Shown: one piece after another, positions 16,680 through 23,762 of the stretch
Numbering within the stretch: the stretch's first letter is position 1
How the letters are laid out: each line of letters starts with the position of its first letter
NCBI RefSeq assembly: GCF_023921125.1
Contig: NZ_CP099466.1
Coordinates: forward strand, 1,054,001-1,118,000
Origin: Arthrobacter caoxuetaonis
Lineage (GTDB): Bacteria; Actinomycetota; Actinomycetes; Actinomycetales; Micrococcaceae
Length of the DNA: 64,000 bases
Reading direction: 5' to 3'
Notes under the pieces: model-generated
What the model saw: only the letters and a program-made list of their open reading frames with translations
What the model was told of the DNA's origin: nothing
Database searches by the model: none
Made by a program: the position numbers and the translations under genes

Positions 16680-18197
16680 GTGAGCATGCAGGAACCGCAA
16701 AGTACCGGAACGAAGACCGAAGCCGGTCCGGCCGCCGTAATTGTCCTGGCCGCCGGGGCAGGCACCCGGATGAAGTCACGCCTCCCGAAGATCCTGCATC
16801 CCGTAGGCGGCGTTTCCATGGTCGGCCACGCACTGAACGCGGCCCAGGCGCTGCACCCGCGCACCCTCGCCGTCGTGGTTCGCCATGAACGCGAGCAGGT
16901 CGCGGAACACGTTGGCACGCAGCAGCCGGGAGCCCTGATCGTTGACCAGGACGACGTCCCGGGAACCGGCCGGGCAGTCCAGGCCGCCGTCGAAGCCATT
17001 GACGCCCTCACCCCGCTGGAAGGAACCGTCGTCGTGACTTACGGCGACGTGCCGCTGCTGGAAGCGGCCACCCTGCGCGAGCTGGTGGCAGTGCACAACG
17101 TGGACTCCAACGCCGTCACCGTCCTCACTGCCCGTGTTGAGGACCCCACCGGCTACGGCCGGGTACTGCGGGCCGAAGACGGAACCGTCACCGGAATCGT
17201 GGAGCAGAAGGATGCCACTGCCGAGCAGTTGGCCGTGAACGAAATTAACTCCGGCATCTACGCGTTCGACGCCGCTGTGCTGCGTTCGGCCCTGGCGGGG
17301 GTCAGCACGGACAACGCCCAGGGCGAGATGTACCTGACCGACGTCCTGGCCATTGCCCGGGCGGCAGGCGGCCGGGTTGCCGCCGTTGTCACCACGGATC
17401 AGTGGCAGGTCGAGGGCGCGAACGACCGCGTGCAGCTCGCAGCCCTGAACGCCGAGCACAACCGGCGGAACCTGGAGCGCTGGATGCGTGCCGGCGTGAC
17501 CGTCGTGGACCCGGCAGCCACCTGGATCGATTCCACCGTCACCCTGGACGAGGACGTGACGATCCTGCCCGGCACCCAGCTGCACGGCACCACCACGGTG
17601 GCTCGCGACGCCGTCGTCGGCCCGGACACCACTCTCACCAACGTCAGCATCGGCGAGGGCGCCAAGGTGGTCCGCACCCACGGCTCTGACGCCGTGATCG
17701 GGGCAGGAGCCGACGTCGGGCCCTTCGCCTACCTGCGCCCGGGAACCCGGCTGGGGGAGCGGGGCAAGATCGGCACGTTCGTGGAAACCAAGAACGCGAC
17801 CATCGGTACCGGTTCCAAGGTTCCGCACCTTTCCTATGTGGGGGACGCCACCATCGGCGAGCACTCGAACATTGGCGCAGCCTCCGTCTTCGTCAACTAC
17901 GACGGCGTAAACAAGCACCACACCACGGTCGGATCGCACGTGCGGATGGGCAGCGACAACATGTACGTGGCGCCCGTCACCGTGGGGGACGGGGCGTACA
18001 GTGGAGCTGGAACGGTGATCCGCAAGGACGTTCCGGCGGGCTCGCTGGCCATCAACGTGGCGCCCCAGCGCAACCTCGAGAACTGGGTGCCGGCCAACCG
18101 TCCCGGCTCCGCTGCAGCGCAGGCCGCCGAGCGCGCCCAGACACAGACTTCCCTCTCCGGTACTGATATCCCCACGCGAGAAAGCGAACAGTCATGA
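16680..18197 (+). CDS. glmU: Bifunctional GlcNAc-1-P uridylyltransferase / GlcN-1-P acetyltransferase
   Basis: The 505-residue enzyme makes UDP-GlcNAc, the precursor of peptidoglycan and of amino sugars for the polysaccharide locus further on. The uridylyltransferase domain opens with VLAAGAGTRMKSRLPKILHP (about residues 20-40) and includes TYGDVPLLE (about 120). The C-terminal left-handed beta-helix acetyltransferase domain (about 265-475) shows hexapeptide repeats and the motifs FVETKNATIG, NYDGVNKHHT and MGSDNMYVAPVTVGDG. The GTG at 16680 has AGGAG at 16666-16670, 9 nt upstream; ATG 16686 is an alternative. The stop overlaps prs by 4 nt, coupling UDP-GlcNAc and PRPP synthesis as in many Gram-positive bacteria. 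Confidence 0.97.
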   Translation: MSMQEPQSTGTKTEAGPAAVIVLAAGAGTRMKSRLPKILHPVGGVSMVGHALNAAQALHPRTLAVVVRHEREQVAEHVGTQQPGALIVDQDDVPGTGRAVQAAVEAIDALTPLEGTVVVTYGDVPLLEAATLRELVAVHNVDSNAVTVLTARVEDPTGYGRVLRAEDGTVTGIVEQKDATAEQLAVNEINSGIYAFDAAVLRSALAGVSTDNAQGEMYLTDVLAIARAAGGRVAAVVTTDQWQVEGANDRVQLAALNAEHNRRNLERWMRAGVTVVDPAATWIDSTVTLDEDVTILPGTQLHGTTTVARDAVVGPDTTLTNVSIGEGAKVVRTHGSDAVIGAGADVGPFAYLRPGTRLGERGKIGTFVETKNATIGTGSKVPHLSYVGDATIGEHSNIGAASVFVNYDGVNKHHTTVGSHVRMGSDNMYVAPVTVGDGAYSGAGTVIRKDVPAGSLAINVAPQRNLENWVPANRPGSAAAQAAERAQTQTSLSGTDIPTRESEQS

Positions 18198-19177
18198 GCA
18201 GCGTAATCACCGCACAAGGTGAAAAAAGGCTTGTCCTAGCCACAGGACGGGCACACCCTGAGCTGGCGGAGGAAGTGGCCAAGTGCCTCGACACGGAGCT
18301 GCTGCCTCTGGCTGCCTATGACTTCGCCAACGGCGAGATCTATGTGCGTCCGGGCGAGAGCGTGCGCGGCAAGGATGTTTTTGTTATCCAGGCCCACCCG
18401 GCACCGCTGAACAACTGGCTGATGGAACAGCTGATCATGATCGACGCGCTCAAGCGCGCTTCGGCCCAGCGCATCACCGTGGTTTCCCCGTTCTACCCCT
18501 ACGCCCGCCAGGACAAGAAGGGCCGCGGCCGCGAGCCGATCTCCGCCCGTCTGGTGGCGGACCTGTACAAGACCGCCGGCGCAGACCGCATCATGAGCGT
18601 TGACCTGCACACCTCGCAGATCCAGGGCTTCTTCGACGGCCCCGTTGACCACCTGATGGCCATCCCGCTGCTGGCTGACTACATCCGCACCCGCGTGGAC
18701 GTCGCCAACGTCACCGTGGTTTCCCCGGACACCGGCCGGGTCCGCGTTGCCGAGCAGTGGGCCGAGCGCCTCGGCGGCGCCCCGCTGGCCTTCGTGCACA
18801 AGAGCCGCGACCTCACCGTCCCGAACCAGGCCGTCTCCAAGCAGGTTGTAGGCCAGATTGAAGGCCGCACCTGCGTCCTGATCGATGACATGATCGACAC
18901 CGGCGGAACGATCGCCGGCGCCGTGCGCGTGCTGAAGGAGGCCGGTGCAAAGGACGTCATCATCGCGGCCACCCACGCTGTGTTCTCCGATCCGGCTGCA
19001 CGCACCCTGGCCGAGTCCGGCGCCCGCGAGGTCGTCGTCACGAATACCCTGCCGATCCCGGTCAACAAGCGCTTCGAGCAGCTGACCGTGCTCTCGATCG
19101 CACCGCTGATCGCCCGCGCGATCCGTGAGGTCTTCGAAGACGGTTCAGTCACGAGTCTGTTCGACGGCAAGGCCTAG
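18194..19177 (+). CDS. prs: Ribose-phosphate pyrophosphokinase
   Basis: The 327-residue product makes PRPP from ribose 5-phosphate and ATP for nucleotide, NAD, His and Trp synthesis. Class I PRPP synthetase features are visible: the flexible-loop region FYPYARQDKKGRGREPISAR (about residues 97-116), the metal-binding DLHTSQIQGFFDGPVDHL (about 137-154) and the PRPP-binding loop VLIDDMIDTGGTIAGA (about 229-244). It overlaps glmU by 4 nt and is followed by a long hairpin at 19201-19254. Confidence 0.97.
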   Translation: MSSVITAQGEKRLVLATGRAHPELAEEVAKCLDTELLPLAAYDFANGEIYVRPGESVRGKDVFVIQAHPAPLNNWLMEQLIMIDALKRASAQRITVVSPFYPYARQDKKGRGREPISARLVADLYKTAGADRIMSVDLHTSQIQGFFDGPVDHLMAIPLLADYIRTRVDVANVTVVSPDTGRVRVAEQWAERLGGAPLAFVHKSRDLTVPNQAVSKQVVGQIEGRTCVLIDDMIDTGGTIAGAVRVLKEAGAKDVIIAATHAVFSDPAARTLAESGAREVVVTNTLPIPVNKRFEQLTVLSIAPLIARAIREVFEDGSVTSLFDGKA

Positions 19178-19200
19178 CCTCCCGCGTTCCCTTTTCATCG

Positions 19201-19254
19201 AGAGGCCAGTTACGGCCGGTTTGAGCGCTCAAACCAGCCGTAACTGGCCTCTCG
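19201..19254. terminator. 54-nt near-perfect palindrome downstream of prs
   Basis: Two 27-nt arms meet at the self-complementary centre AGCGCT with no true loop and a single mismatch (CCGGCC against CCAGCC). The arms begin GAGAGGCCAGTTACGG and end CCGTAACTGGCCTCTC. It starts 23 nt after the prs stop and is the longest palindrome noticed in the window. It is probably a terminator or RNA-stabilising hairpin, though no T-run follows. The rest of the 337-nt prs-rplY gap (19255-19514) holds the rplY leader, with a possible -10 TAACAT at 19322-19327 but no convincing -35. Confidence 0.7.
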
Positions 19255-19514
19255 GTGGTTGGGGAGGGATTTTGCCGGGGGCGGTGCGCGGAACGCGGGA
19301 GAGTGCGACGCCGGGAAGCTGGTAACATGGTCTTCGATGCCTAGGCGAGGGAGGCCCCGGAATTTCCCGGAGGACCTCCGTTATCGACGGTGGCTGGCAA
19401 CTTCTCAACTGCACGCGTTCCCTTCAGGGGCGCAGACGATGCAGTTTGGTTCGTTCCGATACCGGCGCCGGATAGGCAACTGAAATCCCGGAAGAACCAC
19501 AACAGGAGTTAGCA

Positions 19515-20123
19515 ATGTCTGAGCAGAAGCTCGCAGCCACCATCCGCACCGAATTCGGCAAGGGTGCAGCCCGTAAGGCACGCGTCGCCGGCAAGATCCC
19601 CGCAGTAATCTACGGCCACGGCGCCGACGTCATGCACATCCTGCTGCCGGCCAAGGCAACCACGCTGGCCGTCCGCACCCCGAACGCCCTGCTGGACATC
19701 GACGTTGACGGTGAAGCTCACCTGGCCCTGGCCAAGGATATCCAGCGCGATCCGATCAAGCAGATCATCGAGCACATCGATCTCCTGACCGTCCGCAAGG
19801 GCGAAAAGGTCGAGGTTGAGGTCAACGTCCACGTTGAAGGCGAACTGGCACCGGGTGCCAACGTGTTCAACCAGGAAGCCAACACTGTGCTGGTCTCCGC
19901 TGACGCCACCAACCTGCCGGAAACCATCACCGTGAGCATCGAAGGCCGCAAGGCCGGCGAGCACATCCACGCTTCGGACCTGGAACTGCCTGCCGGCGTC
20001 GAGCTCCTCCTCGATCCCGAGACCATGGTCATCAACATCTCCGAGTCCGCTGTCCAGGACCTCGGCGAAACCACTGAGACTGAAGCAGCCGCAGCTCCGG
20101 CTGCTCCCGCTGACGAGGCATAG
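19515..20123 (+). CDS. rplY: Large-subunit ribosomal protein bL25 (CTC form)
   Basis: The 202-residue product is the long, two-domain form of bL25 (general stress protein CTC type) that binds 5S rRNA. The N-terminal L25 domain has the opening KLAATIRTEFGKGAARKARV followed by AGKIPAVIYGHG. A beta-rich C-terminal domain (about residues 95-185) contains GRKAGEHIHASDLELPAGVE, and an Ala/Glu-rich tail follows. The ATG at 19515 has an AGGAG ribosome-binding site within CAACAGGAGTTAGCA. The pth start codon lies 6 nt beyond the stop, so rplY and pth form an operon as in many bacteria. Confidence 0.96.
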   Translation: MSEQKLAATIRTEFGKGAARKARVAGKIPAVIYGHGADVMHILLPAKATTLAVRTPNALLDIDVDGEAHLALAKDIQRDPIKQIIEHIDLLTVRKGEKVEVEVNVHVEGELAPGANVFNQEANTVLVSADATNLPETITVSIEGRKAGEHIHASDLELPAGVELLLDPETMVINISESAVQDLGETTETEAAAAPAAPADEA

Positions 20124-20129
20124 TCCTCT

Positions 20130-20714
20130 TTGAACAGCAGCACCTGGCTTGTAGCCGGGCTCGGGAACCCCGGGCCCGGCTACAGCCGTAACCGGCACAA
20201 TGTCGGCCAGATGGTCCTTGACGAGCTTGCGTCCCGGATGGGCGGCACGTTCAAATCGCACAAGGCACGTGCCCAGGTCCTAGAGGGCCGCATCGGCATC
20301 GGCGGCCCGCGAGTGGTCCTGGCCAAACCCCTGACGTACATGAACCTTTCGGGCGGACCGGTCTCTGCCCTGGCCCGTTTCTACGGGATTGACCCTGAGA
20401 ATGTCGTGGCCGTCCACGACGAGATCGACATTCCCTTCAACACCGTCAAGCTGAAGCTTGGCGGGGGAGAAGGCGGACACAACGGACTCCGCGACATTTC
20501 CAAGGCGCTGGGCACCAAGGACTACCTCCGTGTGCGCATCGGTGTGGGGCGCCCTCCCGGCCGGATGGAAACGGCCGATTACGTGCTGAAGGACTTCGGC
20601 AGCGTTGAGTCCAAAGAGCTTCCATTCCTGGTTTCCGACGGTGCGGATGCCGTTGAACTCCTCCTTTCCGAGGGACTCACAGCCGCCCAGCAGAAGTTCC
20701 ATACCGGCTCCTGA
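20130..20714 (+). CDS. pth: Peptidyl-tRNA hydrolase
   Basis: The 194-residue enzyme releases tRNA from prematurely dropped peptidyl-tRNA. Family motifs are VAGLGNPGPGYSRNRHNVGQ with the catalytic His (about residue 24), KPLTYMNLSGGPV (about 66-78), VVAVHDEIDIPFNTVKLK with the catalytic-base Asp (about 95-112) and GGGEGGHNGLRDI. The start is TTG at 20130, only 6 nt after the rplY stop, which gives a normal N-terminus. Confidence 0.96.
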   Translation: MNSSTWLVAGLGNPGPGYSRNRHNVGQMVLDELASRMGGTFKSHKARAQVLEGRIGIGGPRVVLAKPLTYMNLSGGPVSALARFYGIDPENVVAVHDEIDIPFNTVKLKLGGGEGGHNGLRDISKALGTKDYLRVRIGVGRPPGRMETADYVLKDFGSVESKELPFLVSDGADAVELLLSEGLTAAQQKFHTGS

Positions 20715-20811
20715 ACTGAGTTTTCCGGCATAGCCGCAGGTCACGGCATACGAGTAGGACCCCGGCAATTTTCGGGTAATTAACCAGTGTTCCCAGCCCC
20801 CCTTTGGGGCA

Positions 20812-20840
20812 TTGTTTGCCCCATGGGCCGGGCCTAGACT
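20812..20840 (+). promoter_or_regulatory. Candidate promoter TTGTTT-N17-TAGACT
   Basis: TTGTTT (20812-20817) and TAGACT (20835-20840) with a 17-nt spacer. Transcription would start near 20847 and either run to the terminator-like hairpin ending at 20926 or read through toward the LuxR-type gene at 21142. Confidence 0.45.
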
Positions 20841-20865
20841 GGCCCTAGCCTTCGGGCTCCTGAGC

Positions 20866-20926
20866 GGGGCCGGCGTCGGGAGGCCTCCGAGACTGGGCCA
20901 CCCCCATCCCGGCGCCGGTCCCTTTT
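20866..20926 (+). terminator. Terminator-like hairpin in the leader of the LuxR-type gene
   Basis: GGGGCCGGCGTCGGG (20866-20880) pairs with CCCGGCGCCGGTCCC (20908-20922) at 13 of 15 positions as read, and TTTT follows (20923-20926). The 27-nt loop itself can fold. It may end the rplY-pth transcript, act as an attenuator, or end a short RNA started near 20847. Confidence 0.5.
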
Positions 20927-20989
20927 CATCCCCCACGCCAGCGTGCTGTCTGAGGATGCCGGTCGCTGCCTGTCCAAGACATATCTAAC

Positions 20990-21029
20990 ACGCTCCGTCT
21001 ATACCTTCCTATGGAGGTAGATGGAGCGT
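20990..21029. promoter_or_regulatory. Imperfect inverted repeat upstream of the first LuxR-type gene
   Basis: ACGCTCCGTCTATACCTTCC on the left mirrors GGAGGTAGATGGAGCGT on the right around TAT. The inner core TACCT...AGGTA recalls the GGTA/TACC half-sites seen upstream of the other regulators. It is a candidate operator about 115 nt before the ATG. Confidence 0.4.
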
Positions 21030-21141
21030 ACTGTGACTCCAGTGACTCGCGCTGCTGGCAGCGCTTCACACATCGATATGGGGCACTGCGGGGGAGACAC
21101 ATGGAACGGCGAGAAGTGCCGCGCGAATTGGCTGGCGCGGC

Positions 21142-23733
21142 ATGACATCCGGCAAGACAGACGTAGCACTTGTTGGCCGGGACTCCGTTCTCCACAAGCT
21201 CAAATCAGAACGTGACGGTCGCCGGGGCGTCCTGATCGTCGGCCCGGCCGGAAGCGGGAAGACGGCATTGGCAGAAGCCCTTGCCGAGAGCGCGTCAGGC
21301 TTTTATGTCCTCAAACTGCACGGGACACAGGTTTCGCGCAAAACCCCTTACGGCGCCATGGCCAGGTGGCTGAGCCAACTTCCCGATGCCGGCCAGCTGC
21401 ATCCAGTACAGGTGCTGCAGGAGGTGCAGCGTTTTTTGCAGCTGCAAGCCGGCAAAGCACCGCTCCTGGTAGTTGTGGATGACGCAGACCAGCTCGACGC
21501 CCCTTCGGCCCTTGTTCTTTCCCAGTTGGTGCGGGGCGGAAACGCTACCGTCATAGCCACGGCCAGGGATGTCCTCAACGCCGAGCCGGAAATCCTTGAA
21601 CTCTGGTCTCACGGCTATCTCCAGAGGACAGATCTTGAGCCCCTGCCGCCAAGCGGCGTCCGTGCACTCATGCAACACGTGCTGGGCCGTCCCGTATCAG
21701 AGCCCGCCGGGACAGCGATGTGGATTCAGACCCGAGGCAATCCGCACCACACCATCCTGATGACGAAAGACCAGGTAAAGGCGAAGCGGCTGGTTCTTTC
21801 GGACGGCGTCTGGGTAATGGCCCGCTCCTATGTACATACAGGTTCCATCGCGGAGCTCTTTTCCGCTGAGGTGGCCAGGCTCCGGCCGGAGCAGCTCAGG
21901 GCAGTGGAAATACTGGCCTTCACCAAGAGTTTGCCGGTGCCGCTCATGCTGGAGCTGTCAGCGCCCGAAACTCTGGACTCACTGCAGGAATCCGGCGTGG
22001 TCGAACTTACCACCGGCAGGACTCCGATGATGCGGTTGAACGATCCGCTGCTGGCCACGGTTGTCTCCGAAAACGTGCCCCTGGGACGCAGCCATCAGCT
22101 GTGGCAGCAGGTAACACCCCATATCAAGCGCGAAGTGGAACTGGACCCTGCTACCGTCACTGCCTATGTCTCATGGTCGCTGGCCTGCGAGGGCCCGCCG
22201 CACCCGGACCTCGTGCTGCGTGCTGCCAAGCTGGCGAACGGAATGGGCAGGCCTTGCGCCGCACTGCTCTACGCCCAGTCCGTCGCCGGAGACGGACCGC
22301 ACCAGGACCTGCTGATTGAGGAAGTCCGTGCCCTGAACGCCCTGGGCGAGAACCAGCGCGCGTTGAGCATCCTCAGGCAATCCGAAGAGGGCTTTCGGGC
22401 CACCCGGTGGGAACGATGGACCGAGCTGATGCTGCTCAAGGCTGTCCTGCTGCGCAGCCTGCCAAAAGAAGGCAACGCGCAGGAGGTCCTGGACGGGCTG
22501 CGTCCACCGCCGGGGACTGGCTATCCTGCCGAGAGGGAGGCAGCCCTCACCTTGGTGCAGGCGGAGGTGTGGATGGCCGGCGGCGACTATCACGCGGCCG
22601 TCGAGCCCCTGCTGGGCATCCGTGACCGCCGGGATACTCCCGAGAGGTTCAGGGCCCTGTCGACTGCCATGGCGGCAGAATCACTGGCTATGACAGGACG
22701 GGCGGAGGAGGCTGTAGAGCTGATCGAGCAGTCATGGGAACTGCTGCAGGCTCCGATGGAAGCTGCTGACCAGAGTACTCTGGTGACCCGCGTCTTCTAT
22801 GCCTTCTACGCGGCAGGAGAACTGGACCGCGCCTCCGGCTTCGTTCAAGCGCTGAGTGACGGAATCCCTGAATCCTACCGGGGAACTGCCGGTGAACTGG
22901 CCAAAGGGTTCATCCACGCCGCCGCCGGCGAAAACGACGCAGCACTGGATGTGCTGGTGCCGGGACTGTGCCAGCTGAGGTTCCGCGACCCTGCAGACCT
23001 GCTCCCCCTCGCAGCTGCACTGGTCTCCTACGTGTACGCCCAACGAGGGGACGCCGTTCAGGCTGCCGCGTACCTGGACCTGGCGCCCCGTTTCAGGCAC
23101 AAGCCGTCCTGGCATGTCGAAAAGATCAGTGAATACTTCCGGACCATTGCCCAGGAAAGCGGGGCGGCCCCACAGCGGCTCACCCAGATGGCTGAAGAGG
23201 CGAACCAGCGGGGGAACACCTCCTTTGCGCTGGCCTGCCTTGAAGCGGCTGTGTCTCAGGGGGACCAGCGGGCGGCGGCCGAGTTGGCCGGGGTTGCTGG
23301 CGCGGCATCCGGTCGGTGGGCCGAAGCGTTGAAAGCGTATGGCCAGGGCGTGGCCGACGGGGATCCCCGGTTGCTGCTTGAGGCAGCGCAGGGCGCGGCA
23401 GCACTTGGCAATCACCGCCTGGCTTACCTGGCAGCCCAACTGGTACGCAAGCAGGGAGGCGCCACGCCGGCGCCCAGCGTGCTTCGCAGTGCCGCTGGTG
23501 TTGAAAACAACGCCTATCGTAAACTCCGCCGGGAGCACAGTCTCGAACGGATGCTGGAAGGGCTCAGCGATTTTGAAGCCCGGCTGGTTCACCTGGCAAG
23601 AGGGTTCCAGACACGGACCGAAATAGCCGGTGAACTGAATCTGTCAGCCCGTACCGTGGACTGGCATCTGGGAAAGCTGTTCGAAAAGCTGCGTGTGTCC
23701 GGGCGGTCCGAGTTGAGAGAGATTCTGGGCTAG
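21142..23733 (+). CDS. Large ATPase/LuxR-type transcriptional regulator 1 (LAL/MalT-like)
   Basis: The 863-residue product has the LAL plan: an N-terminal AAA-type ATPase, a long helical middle and a C-terminal GerE/LuxR HTH. LVGRD near residue 10 precedes Walker A GPAGSGKT (34-41), and Walker B is LLVVVDDADQLD (about 108-119). The HTH (about 800-863) reads FQTRTEIAGELNLSARTVDW followed by HLGKLFEKLRVSGRSELREI. It shares with the regulator at 53009 an HTH of the unusual form RTVDWHLG, where many LuxR proteins have RTVEGHLY, so these two are close paralogues. LAL regulators act as ATP-dependent activators; the signal is unknown. The next regulator starts 29 nt downstream. Confidence 0.93.
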   Translation: MTSGKTDVALVGRDSVLHKLKSERDGRRGVLIVGPAGSGKTALAEALAESASGFYVLKLHGTQVSRKTPYGAMARWLSQLPDAGQLHPVQVLQEVQRFLQLQAGKAPLLVVVDDADQLDAPSALVLSQLVRGGNATVIATARDVLNAEPEILELWSHGYLQRTDLEPLPPSGVRALMQHVLGRPVSEPAGTAMWIQTRGNPHHTILMTKDQVKAKRLVLSDGVWVMARSYVHTGSIAELFSAEVARLRPEQLRAVEILAFTKSLPVPLMLELSAPETLDSLQESGVVELTTGRTPMMRLNDPLLATVVSENVPLGRSHQLWQQVTPHIKREVELDPATVTAYVSWSLACEGPPHPDLVLRAAKLANGMGRPCAALLYAQSVAGDGPHQDLLIEEVRALNALGENQRALSILRQSEEGFRATRWERWTELMLLKAVLLRSLPKEGNAQEVLDGLRPPPGTGYPAEREAALTLVQAEVWMAGGDYHAAVEPLLGIRDRRDTPERFRALSTAMAAESLAMTGRAEEAVELIEQSWELLQAPMEAADQSTLVTRVFYAFYAAGELDRASGFVQALSDGIPESYRGTAGELAKGFIHAAAGENDAALDVLVPGLCQLRFRDPADLLPLAAALVSYVYAQRGDAVQAAAYLDLAPRFRHKPSWHVEKISEYFRTIAQESGAAPQRLTQMAEEANQRGNTSFALACLEAAVSQGDQRAAAELAGVAGAASGRWAEALKAYGQGVADGDPRLLLEAAQGAAALGNHRLAYLAAQLVRKQGGATPAPSVLRSAAGVENNAYRKLRREHSLERMLEGLSDFEARLVHLARGFQTRTEIAGELNLSARTVDWHLGKLFEKLRVSGRSELREILG

Positions 23734-23762
23734 GAACGATCCGGGAGTGAGGTGGGGGAATA

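Larger units (their letters stand above)
20715..21141. other. 427-nt regulator-rich intergenic region between pth and the first LuxR-type gene
   Basis: The gap holds, in order: CGAGTAGGACCCCGG starting near 20754, which resembles CGAGTATGGACCCCGG upstream of the fourth LuxR-type gene; a GGTAATTA element at 20775-20782; a promoter-like pair at 20812-20840; a hairpin with TTTT at 20866-20926; and an imperfect inverted repeat at 20990-21029. No convincing gene is seen in it. Confidence 0.55.

Noticed and set aside
21021..21215. 64-codon gene before regulator 1
   Set aside because: It overlaps the regulator start out of frame and its product has no recognisable features. It is kept only as a possible leader in the findings.
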